64,000 bases of DNA from Sphingobacterium sp. ML3W (lineage in GTDB: Bacteria; Bacteroidota; Bacteroidia; Sphingobacteriales; Sphingobacteriaceae), in contig NZ_CP107036.1 of assembly GCF_029542085.1 (NCBI RefSeq), positions 806,001 through 870,000 on the forward strand, given 5' to 3'. Position numbers and translations under genes: made by a program. Position 1 is the first letter of the stretch, and the number at the start of each line of letters is the position of its first letter. Positions 46,401 through 55,512 of the stretch are shown here, piece after piece. Below the pieces are notes generated by a model, which saw only the letters and a list, made by a program, of their open reading frames with translations, made no database searches and was not told the origin of the DNA.

Positions 46401-47205
46401 TACTTTTTTAACAAGTATTGTTTTACATAAAAACCAAAAGTCGATTATGGATTTTGGTTTTGATTTTTGCTCACAGTGTTCACCTTATTTTAAGTCCTTC
46501 CCACACTTATTAAAAGAAGCGTATTTGACGATCACCAAAATAAACCCTAGATTGGATTATGAAGGAAAAGAGTTAAAAGCAATCTTAGATAATGATAAAT
46601 ATTTTTTAAATGACTGTATAAAAAATGGGAAAATAGGGGTAGGCTTTAATGCTGAAATTAGATTGGAGGATATAAATATGAGTATTCTTTGGACCTATGA
46701 GGAGTATGAAGATATAATTGAAGATTTGTTTTTGACTGTATTAAACAAAGGTGAATTTACATTTATTATTGAAGATGATGTCCATTCAATCTTTAAATTC
46801 AATGAAACAAATTTTGGCTGGACGAAAATTGTTAAGTCTTTGGTTTTAAAATTAGTTGAAAAGCATGCAAATAATGAAGAGCTTGTTTTGATGCTTATTG
46901 AAGTTGTTTATAATGTTCAAGAAGACTGGTTTCCTGAATTTTTTCGAGAATTTCTTACTATTAATAAAAACATAAAAATTGTAAAAGACATTAATTTTGA
47001 TAGAACTGAGAGCTGGTCAGGTAGTAAAGTCCCTTTAATTCAACAAAAAATAGATTTTTTTCAAGAAATTTTAGATATGATAAAATCACTTCCAAATATT
47101 TTAAATTATGCAGAACACATAATTTATTTCGAAAAGCTTATAGAATATAAAAAAGAGGAAATTAAAGAGGAGCAAAGAAATGATTTTATGGAAGAATACT
47201 ATTAG
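43432..47205 (+). CDS. PD-(D/E)XK nuclease-STAND NTPase, Avs-like, copy A
   Basis: 1257 residues. Residues 1-165 are a restriction-endonuclease-like domain: FQRLINHLLYLQG, then PD52-53 and E66 in KYLFVECTT; the usual Lys is Thr68, so activity is uncertain. Residues 187-500 are a novel STAND NTPase: P-loop GGQGVGKS 213-220, Walker B YIILFDDANK 261-270, sensor VITSRD 293-298, and KGNARLALMATYS. The remaining ~700 residues are helical, as in the sensor domains of antiviral STAND proteins. Likely oligomerises on a phage trigger and activates the nuclease. Followed after 100 bp by a paralogue of equal length. Confidence 0.82.
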   Translation: MNTISQIENALKSIDQATFQRLINHLLYLQGNEFISAPGAVVGKEKTSKGTPDSFFCNNGKYLFVECTTKEKIGKAKSFLEKLSKDVEHCFNESITTIKKENIQKVVLACNEKIDVDEHRILSEKVKSYNFETDFEILNIQNLPIHLFEIPKLVTEYLNIEIVKGDIYKLDDFLLKTTKGIQPSLINDFIGREEELNKCLDAFGRVNILLLTGGQGVGKSKLAVRILQEMSQDGYQPIVIQSSGVSLWDDYKHLFLPNKRYIILFDDANKSINNLKYLLSRLDDTISYEVKIVITSRDYVKNEVSNALENYAFEEQNLSELSDDIIGKIVLPELRNFRNRGLIKRKIVDLSKGNARLALMATYSITPNSETNYLNNPVLLYEKYFKKISQELGIFNEPIGLKAIAIVSFFGVIDRKNEELKIVLEASFKIDWNELWTAIMHFHANEILNVYSNEVAKVSDQVLATYVFYKCFLDVKSSIISYTDWIYTFTEKHSHRLRISLIDVNNTFSYSHIRDLVMPHLNAVLKRTESEEDLYTFYKLFWFYKGLDCLMYLKRCIENLNQEEKAQLDNHEPVFNGNQASSQYFELLKQFWYHPTELLRPALELTFILLEKQPERNQEISKCLIEGFKYKYEDLENGYIRQSILFDVLFEENHTEFIKKYLNTIFLEITEILLGWHFTEFGPSKGKAFTMLNFDLYKSDALMSLRKRIFDRFYILFDSNSEHFDKILNKIIRPGAIIDNETYVEELPSYQKIISEKLDVKKYTHCDFVIALAKKLSEKGVAVPGNWNLFIESDVIKISKLLNFEREFRKGKSFKEAQIVKQKEFDEFVKSKDWTTLEDFFLNVDAFFIQEARLRWEIESSVSDIFLSIARKDKLQFVNSLRLFFSGRVSFNINTRVIFAAYNYEILTCDELLELIDDYNFKGKNYWESVILSMVPERQINKSILNRLIKNFEKIDDQTYVQEMIDYLKYDRTFDKHKQGKPNLQKHNIITFLTSIVLHKNQKSIMDFGFDFCSQCSPYFKSFPHLLKEAYLTITKINPRLDYEGKELKAILDNDKYFLNDCIKNGKIGVGFNAEIRLEDINMSILWTYEEYEDIIEDLFLTVLNKGEFTFIIEDDVHSIFKFNETNFGWTKIVKSLVLKLVEKHANNEELVLMLIEVVYNVQEDWFPEFFREFLTINKNIKIVKDINFDRTESWSGSKVPLIQQKIDFFQEILDMIKSLPNILNYAEHIIYFEKLIEYKKEEIKEEQRNDFMEEYY

Positions 47206-47305
47206 TTTCCTTCTTTAACAATGAGTCTGTTTCTATTAGCTCTCATGTTAATTGAATTAAAATTTTGGAATAAATAACTTTACTGTCTTCTGTTTTAATA
47301 GATTT

Positions 47306-50300
47306 ATGAATACAATAACACAAATAGAAATTGCATTAAGAACAATAAACCAAGCAAGTTTCCAAACATTAATAAATCATCTTTTATTCCTTCAAGGCTA
47401 TAATTTTATCAGTGCTCCTGGAGCCACAGTTGGAAAGGAGAAGACAAGCAAGGGATCACCAGATTCATATTTTGTCAATGATGATAAGTATATTTTTGTA
47501 GAATGTACAACTCAAGAAAGAGTCGGGAATTCTAAATCATTTTTCGATAAACTTTCAAAGGATATAGACCATTGTTTTCAAGAAGAGAAGACAAAAATTA
47601 GTAATGGAAAAATAGCAGAAGTAGTATTGGCCTGTAACGAAAAAGTTTCGTCGGACGAATACGAAAAGTTAAATGCCAGAGTAAAAGGATATAATTCCAA
47701 TACAACATTTAAACTGATTACAATTCAGAGTTTGTCTTATGATTTATTTGAAGTTCCAAAGCTTGCAAGTGAGTATCTTAATATTGATATTGTTAAAGGG
47801 GACATCTATACACTTGAACAGTTTCTTCTGAAAACAGAAAAGGGATTACAACCATCTCTTACAAACGAGTTTATAGGTAGGGAAAATGTGCTTGAGGGTG
47901 GAATTGAAATTTTGAGAAAATTCGATATTCTACTATTGTCAGGAGGAGCAGGTGTTGGAAAATCCAAATTAGCTGTTAAAATTTTAGAAGAACTATCAAA
48001 TGAAAATTTTGTTCCGATTGTTATCCAAAGTTCCGGAGTATCCTTATGGGACGATTATCAACATCTTTTCTTGCCAAACAAACATCATATTGTTTTATTT
48101 GATGATGCAAATAAATCCATAAATAATCTCAATTATTTATTAAGTAAAGTTACAGAGATACAATCATTTACAGTTAAAGTAATAATAACTTCTAGGGATT
48201 ATGTAAAAAAAGAGGTAGTTCACCTGCTAAACAATCATTTTTATAAGGAACTGAATATTCCAGAATTTAAAGACGAAGAAATTGAGAAAATTATTACTTC
48301 TGCTTTACCAGATCTGAAATATAATAATGATATAAAACGAAAGATAGTAGAATTATCTAAAGGAAATGCTAGACTAGCTTTAATGGCAACATATTCTGTA
48401 ACGCCTGATGCAGAAACTAATTATTTAGATAGTCCTGTACTACTTTATGAAAAATATTTCAAAAAAATCTCAGATGACATCGCTATTTTCAAAAGCCCAA
48501 TAATACTTCAATCGTTGGCTATTGTTTCTTTCTTTGGTGTTTTGGATAAAAAAAACGAAGAATTAGAAAATGTATTAAAATGTTTCAATATTGAATGGAA
48601 TGACTTATGGACCTCTATTATGGAACTTCATAATAATGAGATTCTTGATGTTTACTCCAATGAAATTGTCAAGGTTTCAGATCAAGTATTAGGGACTTAT
48701 TCTTTTTATAAATGTTTTATTGATGATAAATCTGCGCTTATTAATTATGCAAAATGGATTGAAGCATTCCTAAAAAAGTTCTCAAATAGAATTCGTTCAA
48801 CACTAATCGATGTAAATAATACTTTTGATTATTATCATATAAAAGAGCTAGTAGTTCCTCATTTAGACGAGGTATTGGAATCGTTAGAATCTGATGACCA
48901 ATTTTATGCTTTCTATGAGCTGTTTTGGTTTTACAAGGGTAGAAATTGTCTATTATATCTGAAAAAATGGATAGGAAATCTAAACCATGAGCAAAAGCCA
49001 GAAAAGCTGAATTTTGACTTTGTCCATAATGATCATACTTATGCTACAAAGCATTTTGATTTATTAAAAGACTTCTGGAATCATCCGAATGAATTACTAA
49101 AGCCTTCCCTTGAACTGACATTAGTTCTGTTAAACAAAGAACCTAGTCGGTTACCTGAAATTTTGAAATTCATTCACGAAGGCTTTAAATATAAAATCGA
49201 AGATTTAGAAAATGGTTATCTAAGACAAAGTATATTGTTGGATATTTTGTTAGAGGAAAACCTGATTGAGATCGAAAATATATTTGCAAATGGGATATTT
49301 CTAAAATTATCAGAAGTTTTACTGGGATGGCACTATGATGAGTTTCGTTCGGGTAAAGGTCGTGGATTCAATATTTATAATTTTGATCTTTATAAGTCAG
49401 AGGAATTGATGAGACTAAGAGAAAGAATCCTCAAGCAATTTTATAATTTATTTGATTTGGAAAATGAGCAGGTGGAGAAAGTATTAAATAAAATCATTTA
49501 TCCTGGAGGAGATATAGATAAAAGCATTTTTTCCGAAGAATTGCCAATTTATCGAAAGCTTATTTCTGATAAATTAGATAATACCCAATATTCACATTGC
49601 AAATTTGTATGTGTTCTAGCTAAACATGTGACTGAGACAGGGATAGATTATCCTGAAGATTGGAATGAATTTATTGAATCGGACATTAGAAAACTTTCCA
49701 AATTTTTAAAACCGGATTGGGAATATAGGGAAGATAAATCGATCGAGGAATCAGAAAAAGAAAAAAGAAAAGAGTTTGATGATTTCGTAAAAGCCAATGA
49801 TTGGGCAGCTTTAGAAAAATTTCTTTTGAATATTAGTTCTTTTTACAGACAACAGAAAGAAGAAAACACTTGGCATGTAGAATTTGCTGTTACTAATATT
49901 TATGCTTCAATAGCTAGGAAGAATAAAGCTGACTTCAAGAGTGCTTTGAGATTATTCTTTAGTGGAAAAGCAGCTTTCCCGTTACGCACAACAATTATAA
50001 ATGTCGCTTTACTAGAAGATGTTATGACAGGACGTGAGTTTATGGAAGTATTAAATGAACATGATTTTCACGAGAAGATTCATTGGGAATTTCAGGTATT
50101 AACGGTATTACCAAGAGAACAGGTTGGAAATATATTTTTTATACGCCTTTTGGAGATCTTTCAATCCTCGAAAGAATATATTCACATTCATAGAATGTCA
50201 GATTATATGAAGTATGAAGCTGTTTTTGAAGAGTTTAAAACAACCATTCCCGAATTAAAAAACCACAATTTTATAACCTTTTTGACAAGTCTAATATTAA

Positions 50301-51079
50301 TTAAAAAACGGAAAACAAGGCACGCATTTGGTATTAATTTTTGCAGTGATTATTCTTTGTATTTTACTGGAAATCAGCAAATTTTTAAAGAGGCGTTTTG
50401 GGCCCAGTATGAAATATATCCAAATTTTGATTATAACGGAATAGAATTAAAAGCGATACTCGATATTGATAAAAATTTCATTAATGATAATTTAAAAAAT
50501 GGAAGGATAGGATTAGGGCATTCTGCTAAAATAAGGCTTGAAAAAATTAATACTTATGTACTATGGCAATGTGATGATTATGCTAAACTAATTGAAGATA
50601 TAATTTTAACAGCTTTAGAGAAGGAAAAATTCAACTATATAGTAGAGAAAGATATTCTTTCTTTGTTTAGTCGAAAAAAATCAGATGAGGTAATGATAGA
50701 AAAAGCTAAAATATTGATTATGACCTTAGTAAATAAACATAGTGGTAATGAAAGGTTTGTATTGATACTTATCGAGATTGTTTATAATAATTTTAGAACT
50801 TGGTTTATTGATTTTTTTAAAGAGTTTCTTCTTACAAATAAGGATATTAATGTGCTAAATAAGGTAATGTTCGGGCGAACCGAGTTTTATTCGGGAAGTC
50901 GAGTTCCAATGATTCAGAAAAAAATTGAATTTTATCAGGATATCCTAAAAATGGTAAATTCACTACCAAATCTTTTGGATTATTCTGAACATATAGATTT
51001 CTTTGAGCAAAAAATAAAGTGGAAGAAACAGGACATTTTGGATGAGCAAAGAAGGGACTTTATGGATGAGTTCAATTAA
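47306..51079 (+). CDS. PD-(D/E)XK nuclease-STAND NTPase, Avs-like, copy B
   Basis: A collinear paralogue of the preceding gene, also 1257 residues, with motifs at identical positions: SPDSYF at 51-56, KYIFVECTT (Glu66, Thr68), P-loop GGAGVGKS 213-220, Walker B HIVLFDDANK, sensor IITSRD. The N-terminal half is strongly similar to copy A (QSSGVSLWDDYQHLFLPNK against QSSGVSLWDDYKHLFLPNK). Similarity drops through the C-terminal half, especially in the 380 residues after DFVKANDW, suggesting the same effector and motor with different trigger recognition. Confidence 0.82.
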   Translation: MNTITQIEIALRTINQASFQTLINHLLFLQGYNFISAPGATVGKEKTSKGSPDSYFVNDDKYIFVECTTQERVGNSKSFFDKLSKDIDHCFQEEKTKISNGKIAEVVLACNEKVSSDEYEKLNARVKGYNSNTTFKLITIQSLSYDLFEVPKLASEYLNIDIVKGDIYTLEQFLLKTEKGLQPSLTNEFIGRENVLEGGIEILRKFDILLLSGGAGVGKSKLAVKILEELSNENFVPIVIQSSGVSLWDDYQHLFLPNKHHIVLFDDANKSINNLNYLLSKVTEIQSFTVKVIITSRDYVKKEVVHLLNNHFYKELNIPEFKDEEIEKIITSALPDLKYNNDIKRKIVELSKGNARLALMATYSVTPDAETNYLDSPVLLYEKYFKKISDDIAIFKSPIILQSLAIVSFFGVLDKKNEELENVLKCFNIEWNDLWTSIMELHNNEILDVYSNEIVKVSDQVLGTYSFYKCFIDDKSALINYAKWIEAFLKKFSNRIRSTLIDVNNTFDYYHIKELVVPHLDEVLESLESDDQFYAFYELFWFYKGRNCLLYLKKWIGNLNHEQKPEKLNFDFVHNDHTYATKHFDLLKDFWNHPNELLKPSLELTLVLLNKEPSRLPEILKFIHEGFKYKIEDLENGYLRQSILLDILLEENLIEIENIFANGIFLKLSEVLLGWHYDEFRSGKGRGFNIYNFDLYKSEELMRLRERILKQFYNLFDLENEQVEKVLNKIIYPGGDIDKSIFSEELPIYRKLISDKLDNTQYSHCKFVCVLAKHVTETGIDYPEDWNEFIESDIRKLSKFLKPDWEYREDKSIEESEKEKRKEFDDFVKANDWAALEKFLLNISSFYRQQKEENTWHVEFAVTNIYASIARKNKADFKSALRLFFSGKAAFPLRTTIINVALLEDVMTGREFMEVLNEHDFHEKIHWEFQVLTVLPREQVGNIFFIRLLEIFQSSKEYIHIHRMSDYMKYEAVFEEFKTTIPELKNHNFITFLTSLILIKKRKTRHAFGINFCSDYSLYFTGNQQIFKEAFWAQYEIYPNFDYNGIELKAILDIDKNFINDNLKNGRIGLGHSAKIRLEKINTYVLWQCDDYAKLIEDIILTALEKEKFNYIVEKDILSLFSRKKSDEVMIEKAKILIMTLVNKHSGNERFVLILIEIVYNNFRTWFIDFFKEFLLTNKDINVLNKVMFGRTEFYSGSRVPMIQKKIEFYQDILKMVNSLPNLLDYSEHIDFFEQKIKWKKQDILDEQRRDFMDEFN

Positions 51080-51199
51080 TTTGTTATTTTGTTTCGAAGT
51101 AAGAATATCGTTTATAAGTTTAGCAATTTTGTAAATGCTTTTTTTATATATTAATTTTTAGTGCCAAATCCTATCTCTTTTATCAAATTAATACCTAAA

Positions 51200-52408
51200 A
51201 TGAAAATGATACATCCATTGAAATGTCCTAAATGTAATAACTATCGTTTTATTAAATTTGATGAGACAAGTTTCGAGAATGCTGAGCAGACTAAAAAATT
51301 TTGGTTTAAAATACCTTTCTTTATTTGTGAAGAATGTGAAACTAATCAAAGTATAATACCTATTGATATTTTTGAAAAATTTAGTAATGATAATTTTTCA
51401 AAAATCGAAGAAGGAGAGTATGATATTCCATTAAAAACAGTACTACCTAAGCTCGATTCTGATGCAAAGTTCGAAGAATATGATCATTTAGACTTTCAAT
51501 ATGATCCTGTCGATTATTATATAATTCCAGGATTGAGCCGAGAAGAAGATGATGGATACCTCACACCAGTATTTTTTGATAAAGATTTACTACTTTATTA
51601 TAATGGGCATCCAGATTATACAGTGAAATTCACTTCATTTTCATCATGCAATATATATAAGGGTGAAGAACCTATGTTCAGTTGGGGCTTTGGAATCAAT
51701 AGGAATGGGCATTTATTTAAGTGGCTTGGAGATCTAGATGATGACTTTTCTGAAGAAAGTATGAAGCCCCATTTGAAAAGATTTCAGGCATCTAGTATTC
51801 CTTCAGATCATGAGATCTTATCAAAATTCTATTTAAGCCAAAATCCTTTTTCACCAAGCGATGCATTTCAAGCATCGGATAACGAAATGAGATTGTTCTC
51901 TTTAAAGAATAAATTTAATCAACAGATAGTTGAAAAATTCGGATCAGAGATAACAAAGATTGATATTGATCAATTAGCTGAATATTATAAACCTCCAATT
52001 ATGGAGGAACGCGAACAGGTATTTAGCGCTTTTCTTAGCCTTAATAAATATCTAGTCGAAAATTTACAAGAACAATCTCTAAGGGAGTTATTGATAAAGG
52101 CTGGTATGTCTGAGGATGAGCTAAAAAAAGATGGTCGAAAGTTCGGTAGTCTTAAACTTCTTCAAATAACTGTAGAAAAAGTTTTTTCATTAAAAGGTGC
52201 AGATAAAATGATTTCTCCACTTTTTGTTCTAAATGACCTTAGACAATTACATGGACATCTTAGTGGCAGTAGCTTTGAAGATAGATATAATTCATGTAAA
52301 AAAAGACTGGACTTGAAAATTGATGCAACAGATCTTCAGGTATATGAAACTTTGGTAAAGAAGCTAATTGAATTTTATGAAAATATCACCGTGGAAGATA
52401 AATTTTAA
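51200..52408 (+). CDS. zinc-ribbon protein of unknown function, island gene
   Basis: From the ATG at 51200 (MKMIHPLKCPKCNN) a four-Cys zinc ribbon is at the N-terminus (CPKC and CEEC, about 31 residues apart); a GTG 13 codons upstream is a weaker start. The middle part is beta-rich (DYYIIPGLSREEDDGYLTP). The helical C-terminus holds LRQLHGHLSGSSF, with an Rx4H spacing as in HEPN proteins, though this alone is weak evidence. No family recognised. The next gene starts 41 bp before its stop. Confidence 0.6.
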   Translation: MKMIHPLKCPKCNNYRFIKFDETSFENAEQTKKFWFKIPFFICEECETNQSIIPIDIFEKFSNDNFSKIEEGEYDIPLKTVLPKLDSDAKFEEYDHLDFQYDPVDYYIIPGLSREEDDGYLTPVFFDKDLLLYYNGHPDYTVKFTSFSSCNIYKGEEPMFSWGFGINRNGHLFKWLGDLDDDFSEESMKPHLKRFQASSIPSDHEILSKFYLSQNPFSPSDAFQASDNEMRLFSLKNKFNQQIVEKFGSEITKIDIDQLAEYYKPPIMEEREQVFSAFLSLNKYLVENLQEQSLRELLIKAGMSEDELKKDGRKFGSLKLLQITVEKVFSLKGADKMISPLFVLNDLRQLHGHLSGSSFEDRYNSCKKRLDLKIDATDLQVYETLVKKLIEFYENITVEDKF

Positions 52409-53078
52409 CGCTACTTTGAGTGATTATGAAGAGATCATCACATGGACGGAATTTCCAGCCCATACTCATAGCGTAATCAATAATTGCCTAAAGAATAATA
52501 CTCTAGTTGTCGCATATCATGAAAATGAAATCATTGGCTATATTGCTTTTAACTATGATACTGTTAGTATATTTATATCAATGGCGGAAACTCATCCAAA
52601 ATTCTTCAGAAAAGGGGTTGCAAAATTTATAGTAGAAAAACTTGTCAAAAAACATAAAAACTCAGAATTTAAAGCATTGTATTTATATTGTTCCCCACAA
52701 GAAACCAAATACATATGGAAGAAAATAGGATTTAACTATCTTCCAGCAGGTGCTAAAGAAGATAATAAAGTATATATGTCTTTAGAATTTGGAGAAATAT
52801 CTACTGTTGAGTTCTGGAATGAAGCTAATGAATCAATTAAAAACAAGATTGAAATCTGGGATAATGAGTGTCCAAAAGACTATGAAAAACCTAAATGGGT
52901 ATCGAAAATAGAAAAGCATGATTCTGGCAACTATTTAGTGAGGCCATTTTTCTTTTTTGGTAATGAGAAATGGCAAATTAAAATCACTGTTGACGGATCC
53001 AGCAAATTTTATAGATATAAAGATTATGATAGGAAAAGTAATGTTTATGAATGTTTTTATATTGATAAATTGAAGTAG
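52368..53078 (+). CDS. GNAT N-acetyltransferase with C-terminal extension
   Basis: Residues 1-140 are a GNAT fold: VVAYHENEIIGYIAF (beta strands), the acetyl-CoA loop in HPKFFRKGVAKFIVEKL, LYLYCSPQETKYIWKKIGFN and LPAGAKEDNKVYM. The last ~95 residues are an unrelated, Trp/Tyr-rich domain. It overlaps the zinc-ribbon gene by 41 bp in another frame, so translation is coupled. ATG 52377 is an alternative start. It may act as a tRNA- or protein-acetylating toxin or as a modifier in the island (inference). Confidence 0.7.
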   Translation: MNFMKISPWKINFNATLSDYEEIITWTEFPAHTHSVINNCLKNNTLVVAYHENEIIGYIAFNYDTVSIFISMAETHPKFFRKGVAKFIVEKLVKKHKNSEFKALYLYCSPQETKYIWKKIGFNYLPAGAKEDNKVYMSLEFGEISTVEFWNEANESIKNKIEIWDNECPKDYEKPKWVSKIEKHDSGNYLVRPFFFFGNEKWQIKITVDGSSKFYRYKDYDRKSNVYECFYIDKLK

Positions 53079-53239
53079 AGTTTTAATTAATATATTAAAA
53101 TCAGCTATATATATTAATAGCTTTTTTAATATATTAGTGAATTATAAAAATTTAACTGTTACTTGGGAATTTATATTGTTTATAATATGGCTATAAGTAT
53201 TTTACGTAAAGATTTTTGGTAATCTTATTTCCTAATTTT

Positions 53240-54496
53240 ATGAAATTAATAAAAGAGTTTATAGAACAATACAACAAAGAATACGACTATTATCAGAAGT
53301 TAGCTCAAATCATATGTAATAAGATTGAGGATCAACTGTTCAATAGAGGTATTAAAGCTATTGTCTCGTTTCGTGCTAAAAAACCTGAGAGACTTTATGA
53401 TAAGTTAATGAAAAGGAATGAGAAGAAAAATTATAAAAACGTCTCTGAAATTTATCAGGATATTGTAGATCTTGCAGGAATTAGAGTTTCCTTATATTTT
53501 CCTTCTGAGAGGGAACTTTTGGATGAAATAATTAATGAGATATTTGATGTAAAGCTAAAAAAGGACTTTCCAGATAATAATTATACCCCCAAATATACAA
53601 AACGATTTTCTGGATATTGGGCAACACATTATCGTGTTCAATTAAAAGAACATTCACTTACCAAAAGATATCAAAATACCTTAGCAGAAATACAAGTTGC
53701 ATCCGTATTGATGCACGCATGGTCAGAAGTTGAACATGATCTTGTTTATAAGCCTTATTCAGGTGAGCTTTCAAAAGAAGAACTTGCAATATTGGATGAG
53801 ATTAATGGTTTGGTTTTAGCAGGAGAAATAGCATTAGAAAGATTGCAATCAGCAATGGCTTTAAGAACCGAGAAAACATCTGTAATAGATGATAAATATG
53901 AACTAACAAATTACATTGTAAACAGGTTTAAAAACAATGAAAATGTTAAATACGGGAATCCAATATTTATCTATAATTTTCTAAAAAATCATGAAAAAAT
54001 TGATACAAAGATTTTAAATGAATATCTAAATCTAATAAATCTCGAAGATAAAGAAACAATTTCTGATCAGTTATTCGATATCTTATTAAATGATCAAAGC
54101 TTACTAGGAAATAAGAAGTTCAAGGATTTTATTTCAAATTTGAATCTATCCCAGTCCAACTCTAATATCTTTGAAAGGTTTATAAAATGTTGGGCTTTGT
54201 TGGATGAAAGTGCTAATTATTTAACAGACACTGAAGAGAAGAGTGAAAATAAAAGGTTTAAGTTTTTAGGAAGTAAATTTGATATTCTTTTAGCCGATAA
54301 AATTATATCTGAGGAAGATTATCAACAAATAATATCTTTTAGAAAATTGAGAAATGAAATGGTTCACAACTCACAAGTTCCATCATTAATGATTAGTGAT
54401 TTTGAAAATATCAAAAATATAACTTCTCGCTTAATAAGCAAAATAGATGATGGTAAAGTTAAGAATAGATTAGAAAAGGAACTGAAGGCTATTTAA
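53240..54496 (+). CDS. RelA/SpoT-like synthetase with HEPN-like C-terminal domain
   Basis: Residues ~10-200 (numbered from the ATG at 53240, preferred over an upstream TTG) are a RelA/SpoT nucleotidyltransferase: VSFRAKKPERLYDKL, DLAGIRVSLYF, SGYWATHYRVQLKE, EIQVASVLMHAWSEVEHDL. No HD hydrolase domain is present, as in small alarmone synthetases and toxSAS toxins. The C-terminal ~170 residues are helical and end with FRKLRNEMVHNSQVPS, an Rx4H motif of HEPN-like domains. It may make (p)ppGpp-like alarmones or pyrophosphorylate tRNA as CapRel-type defence proteins do. Confidence 0.8.
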   Translation: MKLIKEFIEQYNKEYDYYQKLAQIICNKIEDQLFNRGIKAIVSFRAKKPERLYDKLMKRNEKKNYKNVSEIYQDIVDLAGIRVSLYFPSERELLDEIINEIFDVKLKKDFPDNNYTPKYTKRFSGYWATHYRVQLKEHSLTKRYQNTLAEIQVASVLMHAWSEVEHDLVYKPYSGELSKEELAILDEINGLVLAGEIALERLQSAMALRTEKTSVIDDKYELTNYIVNRFKNNENVKYGNPIFIYNFLKNHEKIDTKILNEYLNLINLEDKETISDQLFDILLNDQSLLGNKKFKDFISNLNLSQSNSNIFERFIKCWALLDESANYLTDTEEKSENKRFKFLGSKFDILLADKIISEEDYQQIISFRKLRNEMVHNSQVPSLMISDFENIKNITSRLISKIDDGKVKNRLEKELKAI

Positions 54497-54534
54497 TGTT
54501 TATCAATTATTTATTTTCAAAACAGGTAAGTCTA

Positions 54535-55356
54535 TCAAGGGTTTTCGTTCTTTTCAATCATAGCTAAGAGCAGCTCGATTCTATTTGCTATAAGGCAGTC
54601 GTATTTTCCCCGTCTGAATTCGCTCATTATGCCAATTAGGAAAGCGTGTGAAGTAAGCTTTTCATTTTCTTCATCGAGTTCAATGGTAATATACCATAAA
54701 CCACAGCCACTTAGCCCATAATGTTCTGTCTTAATTTTCTCAAGTTGACCAGTTTTTATATTGACAGCTTTTCCAATAAATTCAAGAACATAGTGGGTTA
54801 AAAAATCGAATGTATAGTAATCGAAGACTTTGTCTTGTGAAGGTTTTAAGAAGTAAGCGGAGCCAAAAGTCTTAATTTCATCGGGTTCCTTTCTTTTATT
54901 AATCGTTGGATAACCAAAAACGCAGTAATTTGCTTCTTCTAATTCCTTGGCATCAAATAGACATCTTTCATGAGGCAAAAATCTGTAATATTGCAATAGA
55001 TGAGGAACCAGCTCTGGTTTTAGTTTTATATAGGCACTATCAATTTTGTTCTCTTTATCCATTTCAGTACCGCAAGCTTTTCCTGCTATTGATACATAGC
55101 TATCTCCGTATTTCACAAACAATTTATTTGTGTCAGACCAATCCTCAATAACATGAGATGCCGTTAATAAATAATAGTCACCTCCAAATTCATAGAAAAC
55201 TCCAGATGCAAAAGGAGTAACTCCTTTTGCTGAGTCATGTTTAAAAAGCTGACATGTGGTCAATCCAATATCACCATTTATTAGGTTATTATATTCCTCA
55301 TTAACCAAGGTTTCGATATAAGCATCTAGCTCATCATATTCTTCGTTTTCATCCAT
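54535..55356 (-). CDS. trypsin-like serine protease, cytosolic
   Basis: Chymotrypsin-fold motifs in order: ASGVFYEF...YLLTASHVIED (His), NKIDSAYIKL (Asp) and HYGLSGCGLWYI (Ser in GLSGCG, a variant of GDSGGP). No signal peptide, so it should act inside the cell, which is unusual for this fold outside defence or stress systems. It is the last island gene, on the opposite strand to the rest and convergent with the RelA/SpoT gene. Similar trypsin-like domains serve as effectors in some STAND and CBASS-like systems. Confidence 0.75.
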   Translation of the reverse strand: MDENEEYDELDAYIETLVNEEYNNLINGDIGLTTCQLFKHDSAKGVTPFASGVFYEFGGDYYLLTASHVIEDWSDTNKLFVKYGDSYVSIAGKACGTEMDKENKIDSAYIKLKPELVPHLLQYYRFLPHERCLFDAKELEEANYCVFGYPTINKRKEPDEIKTFGSAYFLKPSQDKVFDYYTFDFLTHYVLEFIGKAVNIKTGQLEKIKTEHYGLSGCGLWYITIELDEENEKLTSHAFLIGIMSEFRRGKYDCLIANRIELLLAMIEKNENP

Positions 55357-55512
55357 AAAAAGAATGATTAAATTATTTATGTGTTTGAACTTAATTAAGA
55401 AGTGAATATATGTATTTTTTGTAAGTATACCTCATTTGCGAATCATCCTTTACAGTAGCTGTTGGAAAGCCTCATATTAATGGAATGTCCTTAGGTGGTG
55501 ATCTCTACACAT

